Both the position numbers and the translations under genes were made by a program. The notes beneath the pieces are model-generated. The model was not told the origin of the DNA. It searched no databases and saw only the letters and a program-made list of their open reading frames with translations. Positions 1 to 5,611 of a stretch of 5,967 nucleotides of DNA are shown one piece after another (the stretch's first letter is position 1; each line of letters starts with the position of its first letter). Source of the DNA: Gammaproteobacteria bacterium (GTDB lineage: Bacteria > Pseudomonadota > Gammaproteobacteria > SZUA-229); the NCBI GenBank assembly GCA_026998145.1, contig JALTRC010000040.1, forward strand, positions 1 through 5,967, given 5' to 3'.

Positions 1-527
1 AAAGTGGCGGTGCGCTGTTCATCTGCATCAAAACCGGGGGAATCAATAAAAATATTGCCTCGCAGTTTTTCACTGTTACAGGTTTTCATTTGTAAATAAG
101 AATTAACCCGGCCACCTTCTGCTGCTGAAACCCGGTCGATTTCTTCAGCGATATGATAGAAAGGAAAGCGAGGGTCTGATTCCAACGCAATACCCGGCAG
201 AACTCTTGGCTCATCTTCTGCGGTATAACAGATAACGGTAAATTTATCATCTACAGCCTGGGTGCCCGTTTCCTGTAATTTAACGCCCAGGTAATGATTG
301 ATGAAAGTGGATTTTCCGGCTGAAAAAGTGCCCAGAATCGAAATTAACGGCCACCAGGGAATTTGCGTGGTATAGGTTTGATCTTTATTTAACAGGCCGG
401 TTTTATAGGCAATCTTATCCAGTTGACGAAAACACTTTACGGTATCAACCAGTATCGGGCTTTCGTTTTTTAAATGGCTTTCAAGATTATTAATGCGTTG
501 CTTAACTTGTTTGTCTATACCAAACAT
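1..527 (-). CDS. Dynamin/EHD-like GTPase, N-terminal 175 residues (C-terminus beyond window)
   Basis: Probable large GTPase of the bacterial dynamin-like/EHD class, acting at the cytoplasmic face of a membrane. Only the N-terminal 175 residues are visible and the frame is open to position 1. The G1/P-loop is GTFSAGKST at residues 66-74, followed by FIN as in EHD and dynamin-like proteins. The stretch GTQAVDDKFTVI (88-99) sits where the G2/switch I threonine region is expected, and G3 is DSPG at 162-165 preceded by the hydrophobic strand NIFI. The G4 motif, stalk and membrane-binding parts lie outside the window. Residues 1-55 are charged and probably helical, then IPWWP leads into the first beta strand. 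The ATG at 527 is chosen because an in-frame TAG lies nine bases upstream; the ribosome binding site is weak. It starts 19 bases after the FMPW membrane protein ends, so co-transcription is likely. The GTPase class is secure; membrane remodelling around an inclusion is inferred from context. Confidence 0.85.
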   Translation of the reverse strand, partial: MFGIDKQVKQRINNLESHLKNESPILVDTVKCFRQLDKIAYKTGLLNKDQTYTTQIPWWPLISILGTFSAGKSTFINHYLGVKLQETGTQAVDDKFTVICYTAEDEPRVLPGIALESDPRFPFYHIAEEIDRVSAAEGGRVNSYLQMKTCNSEKLRGNIFIDSPGFDADEQRTAT

Positions 528-546
528 AATAATGGCCTATGTTTTC

Positions 547-1182
547 CTACCAGGGCATAAAGCTATTCATAAAGTTCATGGGCCTGGAGACATTAGAGTT
601 CATAATGGACATGTCATAACCCATACGACTCATGGAATAATCCATACTCTTAATATGCACATTCATATCCCGAACCGTTTGATATTGAGAATCAAGAGTC
701 TGCGTCATTAGCACCATATTTTTATTCATACTTTCCACACTGACCACAATGGAATGCATATCATAGCTCATGGATTCCATTTGAATCGCTACCTTGCTGA
801 CATCCTGAGTCAGACTATAAATCAGAAAGAAGCCATAACTGGCCAGCAAAACAAAAGCAAACAGTGATGGATATACGGCCATCTCCCAGCGCTTTGAGCT
901 GGTTTTAATCGCTTCTGAAAAACGATTAATACTCTGCCCCAGCACATCTTCAACATCTTCCTTAATCGTTTCGTCATAGTATCCAAACATGGATAATTTT
1001 TTATCACATATGCTTGGATCATTGGGGCAGGTTTCAGGATCAGCCGTGCATCCTTCAATACCCGGCTCACATTCAATGGACTCAATAATGACATCCCTGA
1101 CTGATTTTATTTTTTTCGGCTTTTGTTTTTCTACTTCATCAGCTTTTATAGAAGAATCAGTATTTTTTTTAATATCAGTCAT
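547..1182 (-). CDS. Single-span membrane protein with CX6CX6CX6C motif and C-terminal FMPW
   Basis: A 211-residue protein of no family I recognise. The N-terminal part is Lys-rich, then four cysteines (C38, C45, C52, C59) are spaced exactly seven residues apart in an acidic/Pro-rich segment. One hydrophobic span (about 104-124) follows the positively charged KTSSKRW, which predicts a cytoplasmic N-terminus and periplasmic C-terminus. The C-terminal 85 residues are Met-rich (15 Met), probably helical or coiled coil, and finish with FMPW at the very end. The exported protein at 4047-4616 has the same last four residues and the same codons for them. The ATG at 1182 is preceded by GAGATAATA, a modest ribosome binding site. 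It sits 33 bases after the TPR protein and 19 bases before the dynamin-like gene. It could anchor a cytoplasmic NTPase to a periplasmic structure; this role is inference. Confidence 0.8.
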   Translation of the reverse strand: MTDIKKNTDSSIKADEVEKQKPKKIKSVRDVIIESIECEPGIEGCTADPETCPNDPSICDKKLSMFGYYDETIKEDVEDVLGQSINRFSEAIKTSSKRWEMAVYPSLFAFVLLASYGFFLIYSLTQDVSKVAIQMESMSYDMHSIVVSVESMNKNMVLMTQTLDSQYQTVRDMNVHIKSMDYSMSRMGYDMSIMNSNVSRPMNFMNSFMPW

Positions 1183-1215
1183 TATTATCTCTATGGTTAA
1201 TAAATTTCAGCAATA

Positions 1216-2010
1216 TTAGCCAGATATTTTATCTTGCAATTTTTTCGCACTTTCAGGGTTTAATCCCTGAATAACACGCAGCAGATAATTGACCTGCGCA
1301 TATTGCTTGTGCTCTATTAAACGAATAGCCGCCTCATAATAAGCATTGCCGGCTTCTTTCCATTTACCCTGTGCATAATAAATATTTCCCAGCTCACCAT
1401 ATACATCAGGACTCACGTCATCCCCTGCCGTTAGCTGAATATAGAGCATTTCAGCCTCGCCAAGATTATCCGACCAGTAAGCATTTCGCGCCTGATTCAG
1501 GGGGCTTGTTTCCACTGCCGCTGTCGGCTCCTCCTTAACTGGAGCGGTCGGCTCTACAGCTGCTACAGGTTCATCTTTATTATCTACTTTATCTTCTGCC
1601 GTTTGTTGTTCTATATCATCTGCCGGGGAAGTATTTTCTATATTTTCTGTTGATTCCTGTGGTGTTTTTTCTTTTACAACAACGACAAGCTCTTCCTCTA
1701 CCACCTGAGGCACTTGTGCCACTTCTGTGGTCTCCGTATTTTCAGGTTCAGCCAGGTTTTCGCCTTCATTATGGCGGTTAAATATTCTTGAAAACAGGGG
1801 TTTTTGATGAGCGCCATTGGCCGGCTGGTATTCGGGTATATCAATATTGAATTTATCTTCCAGCATGGCAATGGTGGAATCAATCGGTTTGTTAAAGCCG
1901 CTGGGGAATAAATACACTCTAAAATAAATCAGTGTAAAAATTGCCAGCAGTGCGATAAACAAACCTACATAACTTAATAAATACTTGAATATTTTCATTG
2001 TTTTGCCCAT
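1216..2010 (-). CDS. Bitopic membrane protein with C-terminal TPR region
   Basis: A 264-residue protein with one N-terminal transmembrane segment (about residues 10-30) after a short basic start, predicting a periplasmic C-terminal body. Residues 90-170 are an acidic, Glu/Pro/Val/Thr-rich low-complexity linker. From about 175 to 250 a tetratricopeptide-like region is visible: ARNAYWSDNLGEAEMLY, then VYGELGNIYYAQGKWKEAGNAYYEAA, then a final helical pair containing YAQVNYLLRVI and NPESAKKL. TPR regions normally scaffold protein contacts. The ATG at 2010 lies 9 bases after the ParA-like stop; MKIFKYLL at 1998 is an alternative start, and neither has a strong ribosome binding site. The long flexible linker would let the TPR head reach away from the inner membrane. 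The scaffolding role is inferred; the fold call is by eye. Confidence 0.82.
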   Translation of the reverse strand: MGKTMKIFKYLLSYVGLFIALLAIFTLIYFRVYLFPSGFNKPIDSTIAMLEDKFNIDIPEYQPANGAHQKPLFSRIFNRHNEGENLAEPENTETTEVAQVPQVVEEELVVVVKEKTPQESTENIENTSPADDIEQQTAEDKVDNKDEPVAAVEPTAPVKEEPTAAVETSPLNQARNAYWSDNLGEAEMLYIQLTAGDDVSPDVYGELGNIYYAQGKWKEAGNAYYEAAIRLIEHKQYAQVNYLLRVIQGLNPESAKKLQDKISG

Positions 2011-2019
2011 TTATTGAGA

Positions 2020-2652
2020 TCACAGATCTGCAAAAAGTACCTGTGATAATTGTTCAAATTCTTTGGCACCTTTACTGCTTTTTTCAAGCTCGTAAACAGC
2101 CATACCTTCGCTTAGTGTTCGGCGAAATATAGTGCGCTGACATAAGCGCTGACTCAGCACTGTTATATCCGGCAACATATTTAATGCCTCTTCTGCTTCA
2201 TCTGATTCACGAATATCCTTATGGGTATCGGCTCGATTAATAAAAGCCAGCATTTCAGGATAATCGTCCTTTTCCCGTGTATCCCTGACAATTTTTAAAA
2301 ATCGATGGGTTGCCCATACATCCGGCTGGCTGGGTGGGACAGGAATAATAATTCTATCGGTTAATGAAATAGCTGTTTTCATCGCCTCCATATCCGATAC
2401 ACCCACATCGATCAACACCTGGTCTGCATCATCTGCTTTATATTCATGTAAATGCTGAATATTGGTATCCACCAGTAGCGCAGGTTCTGTCATATCTTCT
2501 AAGCGGATTCTGGAAACATCGGTCAGCGTTCTCTGGGGATCAAGATCAAACACTTTGACATTGATATTTTTATTGAGCAGCCAGAGCGCAAGATTAAATG
2601 CTATGGTGCTTTTTCCTGATCCACCTTTAAAATTTGCAACGACTGTAATCAT
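2020..2652 (-). CDS. ParA/MinD-family P-loop ATPase (orphan, positioning type)
   Basis: A 210-residue cytoplasmic ATPase of the ParA/MinD (deviant Walker A) superfamily. The deviant Walker A motif is KGGSGKST at residues 9-16, with the signature lysine K9 needed for the nucleotide sandwich dimer. FDLDPQRTL (35-43) is the A-prime region, and VLIDVGV (79-85) is Walker B, with DVG in place of the usual DTPG/DAPP. The protein is small and lacks an N-terminal helix-turn-helix, so it resembles chromosomal ParA-like or cargo-positioning ATPases (McdA, PpfA types) rather than large plasmid ParA. No ParB gene is visible. Its start codon overlaps the stop of the DUF4412-like gene by ATGA (2649-2652), suggesting translational coupling, and the TPR membrane protein starts 9 bases after its stop. 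The superfamily call is firm; positioning of sulfur globules or an assembly complex is inferred from neighbours only. Confidence 0.9.
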   Translation of the reverse strand: MITVVANFKGGSGKSTIAFNLALWLLNKNINVKVFDLDPQRTLTDVSRIRLEDMTEPALLVDTNIQHLHEYKADDADQVLIDVGVSDMEAMKTAISLTDRIIIPVPPSQPDVWATHRFLKIVRDTREKDDYPEMLAFINRADTHKDIRESDEAEEALNMLPDITVLSQRLCQRTIFRRTLSEGMAVYELEKSSKGAKEFEQLSQVLFADL

Positions 2653-3413
2653 CTTTGTTGCCTGCTGGCATGACTATCTGGCGAGTTCTGAAGTTTGCTA
2701 TAGCCTGCTGGAATTTTAAACAACGATGCCTTTTGTTTCGCCACCTTAATATTTTTAAGCTCTCTAACATAACCGCCCGGCAGCTCTTCCTTAATCGCTA
2801 TTTTAAGTTTTGGGTCATACCATTGAAATGAATATTTCAAACTGCCATCCGGATGGCTCACAACCCTTTTCCATTTTTCAGTATCGCGGCCATTCATTTT
2901 TTCTTTATCCACCATGCTCAGTTCAACCACTGTACCATCAGGATAAAACTCCCTTAGGGCCAGCTTGCGCTTAGTATCGATCCAGTGAAGGCTGCGAACG
3001 GGACGACCATTCTGATAATTTATGATCTGCCACTTCTCTGTTTTTCGCCCATCGATGGTTTCATGGCCGAGCATTTTACATTCTGCATTGGGTATGGATT
3101 CACAGATTGTTTTAGAATCGGATATAACATCCGGCTTCTTATTGAAACGAATTTCCTTATAGGCTTTAAGCACCGGGTTTAGCATAATTGCCATGCCCTT
3201 TTCAGGATACACAATCTCAATAACTTTCTGGCCGTTAATGGTATATTCTGTACGTACCGCATTCCGGCTTACATACATTTTAGAAATCTTGTCCGCCTGG
3301 TATGGCGTAGACATTATCGCATCGGTAGAAAACTCAATATTACTTTGCCCGGCGTATAAAACATGCGTGGCAATTAATCCAATTAATAAAATCAGTCTTC
3401 TCAATACAATCAT
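2649..3413 (-). CDS. Exported DUF4412/LolA-like protein with internal duplication
   Basis: About 254 residues with a typical signal peptide (MIVLRRLILLIGLIATHVLYA, cleavage probably after LYA), so periplasmic. The pattern (strand-rich, MYVSRNAVRTEY, PEKGMAIMLNP, terminal LFKIPAGYSKL) fits the DUF4412/LolA-like barrel proteins, thought to bind hydrophobic ligands. The second half contains two related copies, about residues 120-167 and 174-221, each starting GR(K/D)TEKW and continuing W-D-K-(L/I)-A-(L/I)-(R/K)-E and G-(T/Y)-V-x-E-L. Two cysteines lie in ICESIPNAEC (about 102-111). The start at 3413 is chosen because the signal peptide begins there and AGGTGA precedes it closely; in-frame ATG 3431 and GTG 3452 would add an unusual N-terminal extension. 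The stop overlaps the ParA-like start. A lipid or hydrophobic ligand role is possible but not shown by the sequence. Confidence 0.78.
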   Translation of the reverse strand: MIVLRRLILLIGLIATHVLYAGQSNIEFSTDAIMSTPYQADKISKMYVSRNAVRTEYTINGQKVIEIVYPEKGMAIMLNPVLKAYKEIRFNKKPDVISDSKTICESIPNAECKMLGHETIDGRKTEKWQIINYQNGRPVRSLHWIDTKRKLALREFYPDGTVVELSMVDKEKMNGRDTEKWKRVVSHPDGSLKYSFQWYDPKLKIAIKEELPGGYVRELKNIKVAKQKASLFKIPAGYSKLQNSPDSHASRQQR

Positions 3414-3447
3414 TTTATTCACCTGTTTCATTTTCGTAAAATAAACA

Positions 3448-3463
3448 AACACGTCCCTGTGTT
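3448..3463 (-). terminator. Weak hairpin plus T-rich run after the sulfur-globule-like gene
   Basis: Read on the minus strand, AACAC and GTGTT form a 5-bp stem around a 6-base loop, followed by TTGTTTATTTT. It starts 24 bases after the stop of the sulfur-globule-like gene. The stem is short with two GC pairs, so this is at best a leaky terminator or a 3-prime end stabiliser that would lower expression of downstream genes relative to the structural protein. Confidence 0.25.
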
Positions 3464-3486
3464 AAATTTATTTTTCACCTGCCAAC

Positions 3487-3921
3487 TTATTTAGATGGTG
3501 CTGGAGCAGGTGCCGGGGCGGGTGCATATCCATAAGGTGCAGGTGGATAGCCATAACCGGGGCCGGGAGCATAACCTGGAGCAGGTGCATAGCCAGGGCC
3601 GGGGCCATAACCATAGCCAGGACCATAACCGTTATAACCATTCCAGCCGTTATAACCATTGTAACCGTTATAGCCATTACCATAGCCATTTCCTGAAGCA
3701 CGAGAATTTCCGCTCATATTAAAGCCGAAGTTACCGTCGCCGAGGAAATCCCCCATACCATTACCCCAGCCATTTCCATTGCCGTTATTCCAGCCATTGT
3801 TACCATAGCCATTATTCCATGGACCTCCGCCCCAGGGGCCCCACCAGGCATTTGCAGTTACAGGCAAAGCCAGAGCAGTAGCAACGGCCGCAGAACATAA
3901 AACTTTTGTAAAAGTTTTCAT
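3487..3921 (-). CDS. Sulfur globule envelope protein-like (Gly/Asn/Tyr/Pro-rich, exported)
   Basis: A 144-residue exported low-complexity protein. The signal peptide is residues 1-25, ending VTANA before WWGPWGGG. The mature protein has three zones: an aromatic Gly/Asn/Trp zone (26-55, GPW and NGW motifs), a short conserved-looking core NGMGDFLGDGNFGFNMSGN (54-72), and a repetitive tail. The tail is first GYN/GWN repeats (77-99), then GYGPGYGY and APGYAP blocks, ending APAPAPAPSK. This architecture, including the MGD-FGDG and NMSGN core and the GYG repeats, matches my recollection of the Sgp sulfur globule proteins of purple and colourless sulfur bacteria, which coat periplasmic sulfur deposits. 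The ATG at 3921 is chosen over 3969 because a signal peptide starts there and GAGGAG lies 7 bases upstream. It has its own 125-base leader with a palindrome, suggesting separate or stronger expression. Alternatively it is a generic Gly/Tyr-rich wall or matrix protein; I favour the Sgp call. Confidence 0.8.
   Translation of the reverse strand: MKTFTKVLCSAAVATALALPVTANAWWGPWGGGPWNNGYGNNGWNNGNGNGWGNGMGDFLGDGNFGFNMSGNSRASGNGYGNGYNGYNGYNGWNGYNGYGPGYGYGPGPGYAPAPGYAPGPGYGYPPAPYGYAPAPAPAPAPSK
3607..3693 (-). repeat. Tandem Gly-Tyr-Asn codon repeats in the sulfur-globule-like gene
   Basis: Nine- to eighteen-base degenerate repeats encoding GYN/GWN units, followed by GYGPGYGY, occupy residues 77-105 of the exported protein. 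Synonymous codons vary between units (tat and tac tyrosines, differing asparagine and glycine codons), which fits protein-level selection rather than very recent slippage. Such units are typical of self-associating structural proteins. Confidence 0.7.
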
Positions 3922-3928
3922 TTCACTT

Positions 3929-3934
3929 CTCCTC
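3929..3934 (-). promoter_or_regulatory. Strong ribosome binding site that decides the start at 3921
   Basis: GAGGAG on the minus strand lies 7 bases before the ATG at 3921. It is the best Shine-Dalgarno match in the window. It supports this start over the in-frame ATG at 3969, and it fits high translation of a structural protein. Confidence 0.75.
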
Positions 3935-3954
3935 TTCATACGAAGATTATTAAT

Positions 3955-3972
3955 AGTATGGAAATCCATACT
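3955..3972. promoter_or_regulatory. 18-bp palindrome in the leader of the sulfur-globule-like gene
   Basis: AGTATGGAAATCCATACT is an inverted repeat with 8-base arms around AA, ending 34 bases upstream of the ATG. As DNA it could be an operator for a dimeric regulator. As RNA it gives a 7-bp stem with a 4-base loop just before the ribosome binding site, which could stabilise the transcript. No -10/-35 pair in the rest of the 125-base gap (3922-4046) is convincing. Confidence 0.45.
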
Positions 3973-4046
3973 GCTTGTTGCTCTCTGGTATCATGCGAGA
4001 CTGGATTACGACGCAGAGAACGCCACCGTAACCAGCATAAAATTTA

Positions 4047-4616
4047 TTACCAGGGCATAAAGTCTCTCATCATGCCTTGTGCACCTGGGCGATTCCGATA
4101 ATAGCCGTCATAGGGATAAGCTCTATAACCATCAAACAATAATGGCGGTGCCAGCGGGTAGGTAAATGGATAAAGCCCAAATGGGCGATGTAAACCTATC
4201 GCCCCCGGATAGCTTAATTCGTTATCATCAAATAGTTGGTGAACATAAGGCGTATCCAGGCGGTGACTCCATTTTTTAAAGGCTTCATCATAATATCTCA
4301 TACCCTTTTCCGATTGACGTTTGGGGCCGGGAATATTTCCCCATGGCCGTTCATGGCCATTGGGCAGATTCCTCTGGGCAAAGCCATTGGGTTTCCACGG
4401 ATTACGATTATTTTCAAATTTATTATTGCTCACCTTCAGGAATCGAGCCGGTTGAAAAGCCGTTACACCCTGACCGGATTGCCAGCTCTTATATTCATGC
4501 TCGCTCTCATAACGGGGCCTGTTTTGATAATCAGCACCCTGCCATGACTGAGCCATTAACAGGTGGTTCTGCAATAAAGCCAGACTGAGTAAAATAAATG
4601 TATTACGAACAATCAT
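4047..4616 (-). CDS. Exported aromatic/Pro-rich protein ending in FMPW
   Basis: A 189-residue protein I do not recognise as a named family. Residues 1-22 form a signal peptide (hydrophobic FILLSLALLQNHLLMA before QSW), so it is probably periplasmic. The mature part is rich in Tyr, Trp, Pro, Asn and Arg, with RNPWKPNGF and ERPWGNIPG motifs that recall the GPW and NGW motifs of the adjacent sulfur-globule-like protein. The end is rich in Tyr/Pro/Gly (YRAYPYDGYYRNRPGAQG), then MMRDFMPW. The final FMPW is shared exactly with the membrane protein at 547-1182. The ATG at 4616 has an AGGAG that uses the last base of the upstream stop codon, with 8 bases spacing, so translation is probably coupled to the coiled-coil gene. 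A structural or interaction partner in the globule coat is plausible, from composition and position only. Confidence 0.78.
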   Translation of the reverse strand: MIVRNTFILLSLALLQNHLLMAQSWQGADYQNRPRYESEHEYKSWQSGQGVTAFQPARFLKVSNNKFENNRNPWKPNGFAQRNLPNGHERPWGNIPGPKRQSEKGMRYYDEAFKKWSHRLDTPYVHQLFDDNELSYPGAIGLHRPFGLYPFTYPLAPPLLFDGYRAYPYDGYYRNRPGAQGMMRDFMPW

Positions 4617-4624
4617 TTATTGTT

Positions 4625-4629
4625 CTCCT
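4625..4629 (-). promoter_or_regulatory. Ribosome binding site overlapping the upstream stop codon
   Basis: AGGAG on the minus strand begins with the last base of the TAA that ends the coiled-coil gene and lies 8 bases before the ATG at 4616. This arrangement favours ribosome hand-over between the two exported proteins. Confidence 0.65.
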
Positions 4630-5600
4630 TAGGGGCGTGGTGCAGGCCGATATTGTGGGTATGCCCATGGGGGCGGCATATTGGGATTTATCTGGCGGTA
4701 AGGTTGTGCCGGCATAACAGGATAAGCCGGTTGTGGTGGTGCCATTCTCTGTTGACGAGGAGCATTCCATACGGGAGGCTGATTTATTCCCTGTTGCTGC
4801 ATCCATTTTTGTTGCTGCGCTCTGAAATACGCCGCCTGTTTCTGGGCTTCCTGCTGCTGTTTTAATACCCACTCAGGAACAGCCGGTTGCTGACCAGGAG
4901 GTTGCGACTGCATTTTTTCCTGTTGCTGCTGACGAAATTCTTCAGCACGTTTTCTGGCTTCGGCCTGCTGCTTTTGAAAAGCTTCGGCCCGTTTGCGAGC
5001 TTCTGCCTGATATTGCTTAAATGCCTGCTGGCGTTTTTCCATTTCGGCCTGCTGTTGTTTTTCCCATTCAGCATAGGATTCAGGTGTTTGCTGTTTTTGT
5101 TTTTCCTGCATTTCTTTTAAATGCTTTTTATGAGCCTGTTGCTGTTTTTTATACCATTCGGGCGCTTCTACAGGTTTGCTGGTTGAAGTTTTTGCCTGAT
5201 TCTGTTTCTGCATTTTTTCAAATTCCGCCTGCTGTTTGGCAAAATGTTCCTGCTGACGCTTTTTCATCCACTCTGGCATTTCAGCCATAGGCGCTTGCAT
5301 AGTATTACGGGGCATCATGGGTTGTGGATACCGATTTGCCTGAGAGTTAGCCACCCAGGGAGGCGGTGTATAGCCCTGTATATTGCCTTGCATTGGCATT
5401 TGATTCATCGGCGCCGGCATACGCTGCATCATCTGCGTATTTTGGATGGAATCCATAGAACGGTAAGGCCCCGGCGGGGGCATGGATATATTTTGTTGCG
5501 CATTTTTATCGCTATCTGCGTAAGCCATTAATGAAACACCCGTGCCCAAGATAACGGCGGGTACAAATAATACTGTCTTGATGTATTTATTTAAGTTCAT
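4629..5600 (-). CDS. Exported Gln-rich coiled-coil protein with PEW-marked repeats
   Basis: About 323 residues. A signal peptide (MNLNKYIKTVLFVPAVIL through MAYADS) predicts export to the periplasm. Next comes a Met/Pro/Gln-rich segment, then from about residue 108 to 275 a highly charged Gln/Lys/Glu-rich predicted coiled coil, then a Pro/Gln-rich tail with PPVW and PPPWAYP. Numbered from the ATG at 5606, PEW occurs at 111, 149 and 244 and AEW at 181: spacings of 38, 32 and 63, roughly multiples of 32. Each tryptophan is followed by a Lys/Gln-rich helix. Two adjacent 14-residue units starting QAEARKRAE lie at 200-227. The start at 5600 is preferred because AAAGG is then 8 bases upstream; the ATG at 5606 leaves only 2 bases. 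A long exported coiled coil beside a globule protein recalls SgpD, the coiled-coil sulfur globule protein of Allochromatium, but homology is unverified. Confidence 0.78.
   Translation of the reverse strand: MNLNKYIKTVLFVPAVILGTGVSLMAYADSDKNAQQNISMPPPGPYRSMDSIQNTQMMQRMPAPMNQMPMQGNIQGYTPPPWVANSQANRYPQPMMPRNTMQAPMAEMPEWMKKRQQEHFAKQQAEFEKMQKQNQAKTSTSKPVEAPEWYKKQQQAHKKHLKEMQEKQKQQTPESYAEWEKQQQAEMEKRQQAFKQYQAEARKRAEAFQKQQAEARKRAEEFRQQQQEKMQSQPPGQQPAVPEWVLKQQQEAQKQAAYFRAQQQKWMQQQGINQPPVWNAPRQQRMAPPQPAYPVMPAQPYRQINPNMPPPWAYPQYRPAPRP
4926..5009 (-). repeat. Two 42-bp units encoding the QAEARKRAE coiled-coil repeat
   Basis: Two adjacent 14-residue units (two heptads each) start CAGGCAGAAGC and CAGGCCGAAGC on the minus strand and encode QAEARKRAEAFQKQ and QAEARKRAEEFRQQ. 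Third-position differences show that the duplication is not fresh. Confidence 0.7.
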
Positions 5601-5611
5601 TTTCATTGCCT

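Noticed and set aside
2017..2029. Small palindrome AGATCACAGATCT at the ParA-like stop codon
   Set aside because: Arms are only 5 bases and lie in coding sequence and a 9-base gap; expected by chance, with no T-run following.
1..2652. Anti-phage defence or plasmid partition module (dynamin plus ParA)
   Set aside because: No toxin, nuclease, ParB or mobile-element gene is visible, and the tightly joined exported structural proteins fit an envelope or inclusion system better.
3414..3452. Longer start (GTG 3452 or ATG 3431) for the DUF4412-like gene
   Set aside because: The extension puts charged residues before a complete signal peptide. The GTG start has no correctly spaced ribosome binding site and lies inside the weak hairpin; 3413 has AGGTGA nearby.
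3607..3693. CRISPR-like or satellite repeat
   Set aside because: Units are short, degenerate and in frame, encode GYN-type peptides, and have no spacer structure.
3495..3722. Open frames on the plus strand and in a second minus frame across the repetitive gene
   Set aside because: They are shadows of the Gly/Tyr/Pro-rich coding sequence: His/Gln/Met-rich, with no ribosome binding site or signal peptide. The minus frame with GAGGAG and a signal peptide explains the region.
4236..5531. Several plus-strand frames of 77 to 103 codons
   Set aside because: Each lies wholly opposite a well-supported exported protein. They have biased Leu/Phe/His composition reflecting Gln/Lys codons on the other strand, and no sensible start context.
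3487..5600. Magnetosome or polyhydroxyalkanoate granule locus
   Set aside because: No mam-like, phasin, PHA synthase or depolymerase gene is visible. The structural proteins have signal peptides, which does not fit a cytoplasmic PHA granule, and the 3487-3921 protein looks Sgp-like.
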